The position numbers were made by a program, and so were the translations under genes. From positions 26,219,267 through 26,283,266 of the forward strand of contig NC_056051.1 in the NCBI RefSeq assembly GCF_004379255.2: DNA of 64,000 bases, in the 5' to 3' direction. The notes under the pieces are model-generated. The model worked only from the letters and a program-made list of their open reading frames with translations. It searched no databases and was not told the DNA's origin. Below are positions 37,001 to 47,785 of this stretch, piece by piece (the stretch's first letter is position 1; every line of letters begins with the position of its first letter). This stretch comes from Salvia splendens (taxonomy: Eukaryota > Streptophyta > Magnoliopsida > Lamiales > Lamiaceae).

Positions 37001-40000
37001 AAATATCCTCAGAGTCACAACTAACCAGGTTATGACAAATTAACAAAGATTTCATCTTTTTTCCGGGCAAAACAAATTCACCCAATCCTGTGCTCATCTC
37101 ATCCAAAAGTGGTCAAAGATAGATAATGAACCTTTGGGTGTAGCATGAATGCATGACAACAAAGGTTCCTTGAAAATCAGTAACTCTACTGCATGCTAAT
37201 TGCTAATGGTAAGTCTGCTCAACTCCAGCATATTCATTTAAAAGATGTGAAATGACACCTGGATCATCATCAGAAATGGGAATAGGTGCATTTTCAGCGT
37301 CACTTTCTGCAGTAGTATCAACATCTTCAAGCCCTAGAGCTACCATAGCAGAATTAATATCTGATTTACTCAAAACTAATTTTATAATTTGCCGACGCTT
37401 GGGCGGTAGTTGGAGTAAAACGTGTTCCTTTAGACGTCTAATCTGCAGCATCACAAATGAATTTAAGTGAATAAGAGTACAGAAGCAAATCCAAATATTT
37501 AAGAGAACTATATATAGTGGGCCCAACTGAAAAATCACTTTCTTACTTCAGAAACACTTATTGTCATATTTCAGAAGATATACCTCATATCCGTTTAGTT
37601 GTGGACTAAGCAAAGACCACTTTAAACTGGTGCACTGTGTTGGAATCGAACGTTCAACTTTTAAGGATTTTTTTTTTGAAATGTCCAGATTTGTTAACAA
37701 GATAAATTGCAGTTCTTGAATGTTTAAGACACATAACTTCAATTATATTTAGCATATTTAAAGGGGTAAGGAAATAGAGGTGCAAATGCCTCACCATTAC
37801 ACTTTGCTTTAGTAGAATATTTAATTCCTCCAAGCGGGTTCCCCTAGAGAAATCCTATGAATGAGAGATGGTTATATAGTAATACATTTCAAAAGTCAAA
37901 ATGTTTCAAAGATTCACGGGGTGGGGTATTTAGGTAAAGAATAACCACAGATCATAATGAGAAAAATGGAAACTTGCATAAGCTACATGATATTACAGGC
38001 AGGATGAACATATTAGATATGCAGATGCACTCCGCTTATGTAAATTAAACACATTTTAAGTGCTAGGTAATAACCATAGAAGAGTCAACCCAAAGGCACC
38101 TTAAAAACTATTCCTTGACGACCCTGAATTTTTTTGAGAGAGCAGTAAGTTTTCGCAAAGTCATACTTGCCCTTCCCAAGCAAACCTGGCCTGCATCAAA
38201 TTGAGGTGCATAACAATTAACAAATTTAAATAGGAAGGCATATCACAACTCCTGCTAGTGCAATGTCAAATCACTTACCACAACATATTTATCTGATGAA
38301 AAATGTCAAAAGGCCTATTGTCACCTAGGAAAAAATGCAACCCTGTATTAGCATTTGCAGCTGACACAAAACGGCGAATAAGCAGTACGGGAAAGTTAAC
38401 TATTGATGCTGGAATAAAGATGATTTCAACAACCTTGACAGAGAGGGAGTTCCAGAGAGAAGAATGAGATGCTTGACCTTCGTAGCCACATCAAGCACAA
38501 CTTGTAGCTAAGAAAAAAGAATAATTTTTTAAAGAGTAGGTAAGGCAATGGCTTCATATGACTGAAGAAAATCTCACAACTTAGAAGGGCTAAGTGGGTA
38601 AGTACATCCAAAAAAGTTTTGGTGTGAATTAAGGCCAAAAAAGCCAGATGTATGGTCACAATTCGCATGATCAAATAACTACTGAAATTATGCTCTAGCA
38701 AAAATGATAAAATAGAACTGTAGTAAGATTTACATGTGCTTACAATACTCTTTCTGAACATTATTCTCTGGTAGTAACCAGATCAAACAGATTTTATTTG
38801 TAAAAGGATGAGTTATAACAAGGGATGACACATCCCAAAAAGTAATACTATTATCCTAGCTAAAGATACAGCTCCAATCTGCAACATTTGAAACAAAAAA
38901 CAAACAAAGGAAAAGCAAGCCTTCAATTCTTTACGATTTGATACCCAGCAAGAACCTAAAATCCCTTACAGGCTTCTTGATATACTCAAATCCTTTCTAG
39001 CCACAATGACCAAGAAAGTGCTGGCACGCTTTGATGTGTGTGCACACGACTTTCATGATTGTGCGTGCATAGGGATGATGATTTGCCTTTTTCAAGCTGA
39101 GTGGTTAATGGTATAAGCCTGGTCAATTTAGTAAATTAAAGACAAAACCTTTCTTGGCAATGTGGAGAATAAACCAATTGATGAGCATAATCATCAACTT
39201 TATATCTCATTTAACCAGACAAATGACAATTTTCGACCCAGTATAATAAAAGCTAAACTTGTGAGTGACATGAAATGAACAGATACATTAAAGTTTTCTT
39301 GACCGCATAGATATGTAGTGATCTAGGACTTAGTAAAAGTTTGAGTAGTGCCCATGTTTATATGATTACTAAACTATGCACGCATGTATCCATAATTTAA
39401 CAAAATTAAAAGTTCAATGTGACAATATCCGTTAGAAAGCATAATGTGATCGACAAGTTTGTACCTCATCCTTTTCAGATGATTGTTTGCTGCAGTGCAA
39501 GTGATGTGATTCATCAACTATCAAGGTGACCCAATCTTGTTCCAGCATGCTACTTCGTAAACGACGAAGCATGGTGTATGATATGACCACAATTCTTGGA
39601 AGTTTAGTTAATCTTGCAGGATTGTCTGGACCGCGAAAAACTGAAAGGAGAAACAGAAGCAGCTAAAACAACTGTAGTATATGGTGAGAGGTAGTATAAT
39701 ATAATGATACGTATAATTATATCCTATACAGGGTGTGGTTAATAAAAAAAGTTTTAATTGTAAGGTATATGAGAACTCTTGCACTTAACCTATTAAGTAA
39801 CTGCACTAAACTTATAAGTAATTTGCAATACATGTTGACCATATATTTCGGTGCAGTAGGGTGTGGTTAAAATAAAACCCTCTTAATTTTTAGTCACTGA
39901 ACGTATTAACAACCGCATTTTCTGTTTTCTTCAGAGGTGTGGGGATAAGTTTACAAAGAAAACTAATTGTACTGATCTCCAGATTCTCCACCACACTTCA

Positions 40001-43000
40001 AACTGTGGAAGGTATAAAGTGGCAAGCAATAAGTGAATATTGAAGTATACCTAGGTGAATATCAGAAGGCAAACAAAAAGGAAACCAGCGCTCCAATTCT
40101 TCCGCCCAGGAATATCGCAAAATAGCTGGGCAAACAACCAGTATGGAACCTTCCTTCCTGAAACAGGCTGCGATTGCAATAGCCTAGTGCAAAAAAGGGT
40201 CTTAGTAGTTCGATAAATATTATGAACAAAAGAAACTAGCTAGCCATAACAAACAAATAAAACAAGGAATTCCATATTAATTAGAAACAACTAATACTAT
40301 TCAAGTACGTTCCGCTTTCAACAATTTTCTTTTCTCCTTAATTACCTTCACTGATTTTAGGAAATTAGTACAACAAAACTTCAGAGTAGCACAATTTCCA
40401 GAAACTAAGGGGAAAGTGAAACAAATAAAATATACAAGACCTATTTGAGATCCTCCTTGAGTGACTCTCTAGAACAAAGAAACGCAATTTCCCTATTTTT
40501 TCACTTTCTATGAGCATTTTATATTAATCAATAATTCTTTTAGACTATTAATATATCATCCAATGGTCAAGAGTAAAAGACTTGTAAGATAGGAATATCC
40601 TAGGATCTAGGATAATGTATTCAAGCAGGTTCCATTATGCACCCTCACACTAAGTAGAATTGAAGGTGCCTCATGCCAGACAAAATTTGCCAAAGAATGT
40701 TAGGTAATGATATTACTACTAAACCGAAGATAAGAGGGAGAAGCACCAGCAATCGATGTGAATTTATTAATCACACAGGACCATGACAAGTTCAAAAAAA
40801 AGATTTGGAAACTTCAGCAGATACAATTTGTTTCATATCAGCTGAAGCAAATTTGCAACTTCAGATTACAACATTATTTTCCTGGCACACTACACATTCA
40901 TTATTCAAAAACTGTGATTTTCTTTCATATTTGCAGAGCCACATGGCCCACATCATTTCCTATTCCAGTTGGACTTTGGCACCTCTGGTGAGCAACTTCA
41001 GTAAGCTCTAACATCTACGCAGAAAGACTGGGCTATACACCTGATAAAATTTAGTAATCCTAATGCTATTTACATGGTAGGAAATAAAAGGTTACTTAAC
41101 TAGAGAGCACAGGATTATTTCATCTTATTACTGGCGGCTGTTAGACTCGACATTCATAAATATGAAACGACATACCTGCTTCAAATGAAATAAATAATAA
41201 AAAGGAACAGTTCACAAACTGGGCATACCTCAGATTTGATTGAAGATTCTATAACATGCATAGTTACTATTTGTACCTGGAGAGTCTTCCCAAGACCCAT
41301 TTCATCTGCAATGAGGCACCTACCACCCCTCCTCAGTCCAAAACGAACACCATCAACTTGAAAAGGTAGTAAAGCTTTTAAGAACGCTTTTGGGAGCTCG
41401 GAAATCAACTCATCCACTTTCTCATCAGGGAAGTGCTCAGGCCTGCATGGTGTCCATCTTCCGGAAATGAATGAATGCGAGAATTTCTCAACAACATTGA
41501 AAGTACACCAAGGTATCTCTTCACATACAATGTCCTTGCGACTCTTTAGGGACTTCAAAACCGAGTGATAATCATAAAGCCTGTAAACACAACCCCTTCC
41601 ACCACCAGTGTTCTGTGTGTAGTGTGATAAAGTCACCTGGTCACAATGCAAATAGAGAATATTGATCCACCAACTGAATATATACAGATATTTGTACACA
41701 AATTTGCCAATTTAAACTATCAAGATTTAAAATGAATACTCCCTCCATCCCATAAAAATAAGGATACTCTCCATTTTGGGATGTCCCATAAAAATATCCC
41801 CTTCTATTTTTGGAAACATTCTTCTCCCCAATAAGGTGGGCCCCATTCTCCACTAATAGTACTATAATTACTTTTTCTTTCTATCTCTCTTACTTTACCA
41901 ATTATGCATTAATTCTCGTGCCGTCCCAAATGTCCATTTTTTATGGGACGGAGGGAGTATATAAAAGGACTGAAACAGACTGTTAAGGAGAATTAATATG
42001 CAGTCCATCATCCCTTAAGAAAACAACCTAAAAGTTTGCTTTATTTTCTCATAACAGTTTCAGCCCACATTAAGTATATAAACAAACATCAAATTTTCAA
42101 GGTATGTTCCTAAGATTAACCAGATACACACATTGCCATGGGAAAAATGAATTGATCAACCCATTCATTCCATAAGAAAATAAAACCGCATTTCCAACCT
42201 ATCTTTTTGGAGCATTTTCTTCATATTATCACACTCTCAAACAATATGCCACCAGCATAATAGTGAAATTTCAGCAAAAAGACAATAAACGAATCCCTCG
42301 AAACTGAATATCTGATTCAAATTTTAATCTACTCATAATACAGAACAACCCTCATTTCCAACCTATCTTTTTGGAGCATTTCTTCATATTATCACACTTG
42401 AAAACAACACACACCAGCTCAATTGTGCAAAACCTCAGGATTTAAAAAAAAAAGAAGCAATAAGCTAATCACTCAAAACTGACCATCTGACCCAAATTTT
42501 CATATTCTACTCACAAAACAGAACAAACTGCATTTTCCAACCTATATTTTTCTGCATGACTTCATATTATCACACTCTCAAACAAAACACCAACGGGTCA
42601 ATTGTGTGAAATCTCAGCAAAAAAGCAAATACCAAATCCCCCAAAACTATCTGATCCAAATCGAATTCTACCCACAAAACAGAAAAAACCGCATTCCCAC
42701 CCTATCATTTTGAGCATTTCGGTATATAATCAAACTCAAACGAAACACCACCGTCTCAATTATGCGAAATCCCATCAAAAAAGCACAAAAAAAAACTAAA
42801 AACACACACAATCAATGCAACAATTTCCAAAACCAAACGTTTAAAAACGACCTAGTTCCATACATTCGATAAAAAATCCGCGAGCTTCTCAAAAGCAGCA
42901 TCCTCGCCGGGAAACGCCAAACCCTCGACAGCGACGGGAGAGACTGAAAACGAATCAGGCGCGCAAATTTCCACCCGAACGTGGAGGATCTCTGGCGGTG

Positions 43001-43205
43001 CGATTGACTTGGAGGCAAGGGGCGGTTTGGCGACGTGGATGCTAGTTTCCGGAGAGAGCTTGCGGCACTTGGACAGATCCCAGCCATGGGAGGGTTGTTC
43101 GGCGAGGGAGAGGATGGCCTTGCGCTTGGCTAGGGCGGCGGCGCGATTCGCTTCGGCGCGTCGCCGCTGCTCCTCTGTGACTTGATTTTCTTCTCGATTT
43201 TCCAT
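31066..43205 (-). CDS. ZRANB3-like SNF2 annealing helicase with C-terminal HNH nuclease domain
   Basis: Twenty-two exons join with consistent phases to 1156 residues: 42864-43205, 41277-41636, 40051-40183, 39465-39640, 38434-38507, 38279-38314, 38100-38190, 37795-37854, 37259-37442, 36663-36856, 36251-36352, 35833-35943, 34923-34988, 34723-34821, 33769-34020, 32928-33236, 32606-32793, 32434-32536, 32203-32348, 31987-32066, 31632-31798, 31066-31263. Helicase motifs: nucleotide-binding DEMGLGKT (about residue 227), Walker B DESHH (about 323), LLSGTP, KMIIFAYHH, and arginine-finger motif EDRAHRHGQ (about 622). Cys pairs (CELC, CKLC, CTNC) precede the HNH domain (NAWHADHIIPVYKGGG, then GECKLENLRTLCIACH). 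Human ZRANB3 has the same order and remodels stalled replication forks as a structure-specific nuclease. Intact; nuclear role in replication stress is inferred. Confidence 0.95.
31932..31975. repeat. (GT)n and G-rich tract in an intron of the ZRANB3-like gene
   Basis: TGTGTGTGTG followed by a run of seven G, then GTGGGGG, just inside the intron between exons 20 and 21. On the transcribed (minus) strand this is a C-rich, CA-rich stretch about 15 bp after the exon 20 donor. Confidence 0.7.
41737..41960. mobile_element. Stowaway-type MITE in intron 1 of the ZRANB3-like gene
   Basis: The left end TACTCCCTCCATCCCATAAA and the right end TTTATGGGACGGAGGGAGTA are near-perfect inverted repeats (extended to about 30 bp with AAATAAGGAT/CATTTTTTAT), with TA borders. 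About 224 bp, well preserved. Confidence 0.9.
42186..42790. repeat. Four tandem copies of a 160-180-bp unit beside exon 1 of the ZRANB3-like gene
   Basis: Copies start at 42186, 42349, 42529 and 42689 (the last is partial). Each opens with a variant of CATTTCCAACCTATCTTTTT, passes through CTTCATATTATCACACTC and a stretch ending ACAAAACAGAACAA. The array ends about 75 bp from the exon 1 donor at 42863. It is not in any reading frame I would call coding. Confidence 0.85.
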
Positions 43206-44434
43206 TTGCGGATTATTTTCAGTTCACTGTTTTTTTCAAACCGGAAGAGCAGCTGAGGAAGGCGCGGGAAGGAAGGTAGATATTTTCATGTGGATTTAAT
43301 ATTGTTTCTTCAATTGTCGAAAAATCATGAATTTTTGTTGAATTTTTGGCTAGTTTAGCAACTTTAGAAATCAATAGTAATCCTAATTTGATTTCATATT
43401 TATATTGTGTTATTGATTTGGCAAATGAATGTTTTAAATTGATGATGTGGTTAAGTTATTCGATAGGTGTACTGAGAAAAATAATAAATCCCCAAATAGT
43501 CTCATTCTTGTAGCATTTTATGAATATCACATTAGACACGAATCATACAACTTCGTGCAAATTAGATTTATCAAAAATTTGAGAAAAATTCTAAAACTCA
43601 TCACTTTCAAAGCATGTTTTTAAAGTTTAGAGACAAAAATGACTTGATCAAATTTCATAATTTTTCTGACAATTTAACCTCACAATAACAAGTTGATCTT
43701 CACAATGCCAACGACAATTATACTTCTGAAATTCATAGATATTGAAATTGACAATGACGATAACAGCAAAGTTCATGATATCTCAGATTAAATTTCAAGT
43801 TTGTGGAAATTTTTAAAATTCAGTCAAGTTCATGATTAACGACCATATTGCTAGTATTTGGTTGACACTTCAACTTTAATTTAGCCATGTCAGATTCTAT
43901 TTTAAGTATCGTGGGAAATCGGCAACAAAAAATGAAATTTAGGATATTTACGACAACATTTTAAGTTTGTAGAAAAAATTCAAAAATTAAGCCAAAGTTC
44001 ATGGTATTAACGACCAATCATGAATCATCCCTCTAGTGCCTTAAATTATTGGCTTTACCTAAAAAAAACCAATAATTTAGCGGGCTTCGAATTAATGAAT
44101 CCACTACTGGATTGTGGGCTTTACCTAAGCCCGTTGAATTTCGGCCCAAATCTAACTGGGCCCGACAGTTAGGTCCAATCTAAGAAGCGAGAGAGAGCTG
44201 TTTGAATAAACAATAGCAACAGACAGCAACTAGCAAGGGAGGCGAAGTGGCGGGAAGACGACGATGTCGACGTGGCTGAGGAGGCACCGGTGTAGCTCGG
44301 AGGTTAGTGAGGAGGAACTGCTCAGCGTAGACGGAGCAGTGGCGGAGAGAAACGCCTAATTGAAGCTCCCCCGCCGCCGCAGCCGCAACTCCACAGCTCT
44401 TTCGCCAAGCATTCTACAACCAATAATTATACTA
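43206..44434. promoter_or_regulatory. Bidirectional spacer between the ZRANB3-like and PPR genes
   Basis: These genes are divergent, so this 1.2-kb stretch carries both promoters. The central part is AT-rich. Near 44190-44400 the sequence is purine-rich then GC-rich, as expected for the PPR leader. No further gene is seen. Confidence 0.55.
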
Positions 44435-44461
44435 ATGATTACCATTTTTACTCGTGAATAA
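44435..44461 (+). other. Upstream open reading frame of 8 codons before the PPR gene
   Basis: ATG at 44435 reads MITIFTRE and stops at 44461, four bases before the PPR start at 44466. It is out of frame with the main gene. Whether it is in the mRNA depends on the transcription start, which cannot be seen. Confidence 0.4.
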
Positions 44462-44465
44462 CCTA

Positions 44466-47363
44466 ATGGGATGCGATTTTGGCTTTACACAAATGCGGAA
44501 TCCACCACAAACCGCAATCAGAGGCGTTCTCTCAACTCTGTACGGAGTTCCCGCCAGGTGTTCGACGTTTTGCCTGAGTAAAAACCATCTCCCCAAATTG
44601 GTCGGCTCTTGTTCGTCAATTTCGACTTCTGCTGCGAGAATTGGGGAAAGGGTGGATTGGAGAAGAAAACCGGAAAAGATACAATCTTTGTATGAGGTAA
44701 AAGCGTCGAACGGGGAAAACAGGATTAAATGGTATTCGGAAAAGCTGAGGGATTGTGCGACTGGAATGTGTTTTAGAGAAGGGAGGGCGATTCATGGCTG
44801 TATTGTTCGAAGAGGGACTGAGCCTGATGTGCATCTCTGGGTTTCTTTGATTAACTTCTATGCAAAATGTCGGGCGTTGGAGTGTTCGTGCCGTGTGTTT
44901 AAGCAAATGCCGGTTAAAGACGTTGTGTCGTGGACTGCTCTGATATCGGGTTATGTAGCTCGAGGGAATGGGATAAAGAGCGTCGAGTTGTTCTGTGAAA
45001 TGAGGAGGGATGATGTAAGGCCGAACGAGTTCACTTTGGCCACTGTGCTGAAGGGCTGCTCGCTGTCATTGGATTTGGATTTTGGGAAGCAAGTGCACGC
45101 GGAGGTGGTTAAGGTTGGCCTTCTCTCGGATGCTTACATCGGCTCCTCTTTGATTGACCTGTACTCGAAATGTGGGGAGCTGGAGTACGCGGATGATGTT
45201 TTCTGTATGATGCCGGAGAAAAATGATTTCTTGTGGAGTGCTTTGCTTAATGGTTATGCACAGGTGGGAAATGGAGAGGCGGTCTTAAGATTGTTTTTAA
45301 AAATGGATGAGGCAGAATTGAGGTTTAGTAACTTCACGTTGTCGATTGTTTTGAAAGGGATAGCTAGCTTGGGTGCTCTTAGAGCTGGTCAAGCGATCCA
45401 TTCTGTGGCGATCAAGGTTGGTGGTGAGCTTGATGATTTTGTTACATGTAGTCTAGTTAATATGTACTCGAAATGTGGAGTGGCTGATGACGCCTTAAAA
45501 GTGTTTAGGAAGATAAACAATCCTGATATAGTTGCGTGGAGCTCGATTATCAGTGTGCTTGATCACCAAGGTCTGAAGGAAGAAGCAGCCAAGTTGTTCC
45601 AGCAGATGAGGGAATCTGGTATGAGGCCTAATCAATTCACCCTCTCGAGTATTGCTAGTGCTGCCGCAAATATAGGTGACCTGCGCTATGGTCGAAGCAT
45701 TCATGGCTGTGCTTACAAATTTGGGCTTGAATCTGATGATTTGTTGAGTAATGCGTTGATTTCCATGTACATGAAGCTTGGGTCAGTGTCACACGGGTAC
45801 TGTATCTTCGATAGAATGACTAATCGAGATGTCATTACTTGGAACGCCCTTTTGTCTGGATTCCACGATGATGAAACTTCTGATGAAGGAAGCAAAATTT
45901 TCAGACAGATGCTTGTTGATGGTTTTAGGCCCAATATGTATACCTATATTAGCACTTTAAGGTCATGTTCGAGCCTCTCGAACGTTGAAGCTGGGAGGCA
46001 AATTCATGCCCACATAATAAAAGACAAATTCGACAGAGATGGTTATGTTGGGACTGCTCTGATCGACATGTATGCCAAGTGTGGGAGGATGCAGGATGTG
46101 GAAGCCGTATTTAACACGTTGAATGAAAGAGATGTATTCACTTGGACAGTTATGATCTCAGGTTTCTCACAGACGAATCAAGGAGAAAAGGCAGCTCGTT
46201 GTTTCAATGAGATGAGGAGAGAAGGTGTTGTTCCTAACGAGTTCACCGTTGCTAGCTGTTTGAGAGGCTGCTCCGGGATTGCCAGCCTTGAGAGTGGACG
46301 ACAGTTGCACTCTTTGGCGGTTAAAGCAGGACTGTCTTCCGACATCTTTGTATCTAGCGCACTGGTCGACATGTACGGGAAATGTGGATACATCAATGAT
46401 GCTGAAATCCTGTTTGATGGGATGGAACTACGCGATACTGTAATGTGGAACACAATGATATGCGGATATGCTCAGCACGGAGAGGGCGATAAGGCGCTTG
46501 AAGCATTTAATAGAATGATGAACGACAGACTGCTCCCTGATGAAATCACTTTTCTAGGTATCCTTTGTGCCTGCAGCCACATGGGATTAGTTGAACAAGG
46601 GAAAAAATATTTTCACTCAATGAGGGAATCCTACGGCATCTCTCCCAGTATCGAGCACTATGCTTGCTTGATCGATATGCTTGGCCGAGCAGGCAAATTC
46701 AGTGAGGTTGACCGCCTTATCGAAGACATGGAGCTAACTCCAAATGCATTGATATGGGAGAATGTACTCGGTGCTTGCAGAATCCATGGAAATGTGGAAT
46801 TGGGTGAAAAAGCAGCTGAGAAACTTTTCGAAATGGATCCTGAAACAGATTCAAACTACGTTTTGCTAGCTAATCTCTACGCTGCAAAAGATAGGTGGGA
46901 CGATGCCTCTAGGGTTCGAGCATCCATGTCTAGTAAAGGCGTGAAGAAGGAACCCGGGTGCAGCTGGGTCGATGTTGATGCTCAAGTTCACGTCTTCCTA
47001 TCTCAGGATGCATCCCATCCTAGGCTGTCGGATATCCATCAGAAGTTGGAGGAGTTGGGAGACGCGGTGACTGAAGCAGGGTATGCACCGGATGCAAAGC
47101 ACGCGCTTCACAATGTTTCGGGCAAGGAAAGGGTGGATAATCTTTTGCATCACAGTGAGAGGTTGGCTCTGGGGTTGGCTCTCATAAACAAGGGCAGTGC
47201 TGCTGGGAAGATCAGGATTTTCAAGAACCTTCGTATCTGTGGAGACTGTCATGAGTTCATCAAGTTTGTGTCGGGAACCATGGATCGGGAGATCATAGTT
47301 CGTGATAGAAACCGCTTCCACCACTTCCACCACGGCGTGTGCTCGTGTAAAGGTTACTGGTGA
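44466..47363 (+). CDS. DYW-class pentatricopeptide repeat (PPR) RNA-editing factor
   Basis: Intronless, 965 residues. The family edits specific cytidines to uridines in mitochondrial or plastid transcripts; PLS repeats bind the RNA and the DYW domain is the deaminase. PLS-type repeats run from about residue 90 to 800 (CFREGRAIHGCIVRRG, SLINFYAKCRALE, KDVVSWTALISGY, ALIDMYAKCGRMQD). Then follow the E and PG-box region (KKEPGCSWVDVDAQVHVF, about 825-840) and a DYW domain with zinc-deaminase residues HSE (about 895) and CGDC (about 923). The end is CSCKGYW instead of the usual DYW tripeptide. The start was set at the first in-frame ATG, 44466. A targeting peptide is likely but its destination is not determinable by eye. 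The edited site is unknown. Confidence 0.94.
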   Translation: MGCDFGFTQMRNPPQTAIRGVLSTLYGVPARCSTFCLSKNHLPKLVGSCSSISTSAARIGERVDWRRKPEKIQSLYEVKASNGENRIKWYSEKLRDCATGMCFREGRAIHGCIVRRGTEPDVHLWVSLINFYAKCRALECSCRVFKQMPVKDVVSWTALISGYVARGNGIKSVELFCEMRRDDVRPNEFTLATVLKGCSLSLDLDFGKQVHAEVVKVGLLSDAYIGSSLIDLYSKCGELEYADDVFCMMPEKNDFLWSALLNGYAQVGNGEAVLRLFLKMDEAELRFSNFTLSIVLKGIASLGALRAGQAIHSVAIKVGGELDDFVTCSLVNMYSKCGVADDALKVFRKINNPDIVAWSSIISVLDHQGLKEEAAKLFQQMRESGMRPNQFTLSSIASAAANIGDLRYGRSIHGCAYKFGLESDDLLSNALISMYMKLGSVSHGYCIFDRMTNRDVITWNALLSGFHDDETSDEGSKIFRQMLVDGFRPNMYTYISTLRSCSSLSNVEAGRQIHAHIIKDKFDRDGYVGTALIDMYAKCGRMQDVEAVFNTLNERDVFTWTVMISGFSQTNQGEKAARCFNEMRREGVVPNEFTVASCLRGCSGIASLESGRQLHSLAVKAGLSSDIFVSSALVDMYGKCGYINDAEILFDGMELRDTVMWNTMICGYAQHGEGDKALEAFNRMMNDRLLPDEITFLGILCACSHMGLVEQGKKYFHSMRESYGISPSIEHYACLIDMLGRAGKFSEVDRLIEDMELTPNALIWENVLGACRIHGNVELGEKAAEKLFEMDPETDSNYVLLANLYAAKDRWDDASRVRASMSSKGVKKEPGCSWVDVDAQVHVFLSQDASHPRLSDIHQKLEELGDAVTEAGYAPDAKHALHNVSGKERVDNLLHHSERLALGLALINKGSAAGKIRIFKNLRICGDCHEFIKFVSGTMDREIIVRDRNRFHHFHHGVCSCKGYW

Positions 47364-47785
47364 TGCTGATTTTGAACAACATTCCGGCTCCAGCAAATGC
47401 AGTCAGTCGTCTCATGCTCCAAGTCTTTGCTCGGGAGATTGCTTGTCGTGGCCGCGGCTTTGTAGAGGGAAGGAAGACATGAAAAGAGCAGTGATGGTAA
47501 GTGCAGATTGTAAAGTGATTCTCTGCAGTTTTGAGGGTGTGTATCAAATAGGATATAGGCAGCATATTTTTTTCAAGCTTACAGAGAAAGAAAGCAAAAT
47601 TGTGTGCAGTTTATGCAAGGAAGGTTCTACTTTTTAGAATGTATTACAATTCTCTGAATTTGGATAAATATTTATGAAGTTAATTACCAACCCTATAGAG
47701 ATTAAATTCCATATATCCTCAACAGTTTTGAGCTTTAGTCAATCTGAGATTGAGAAATCAAATGGATATAGTCAGCATATACAAT
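47364..47785. other. 3' region between the convergent PPR gene and the F-box/LRR remnant
   Basis: Contains the PPR 3' UTR. Open frames here are short and show no recognisable domain. Confidence 0.5.
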
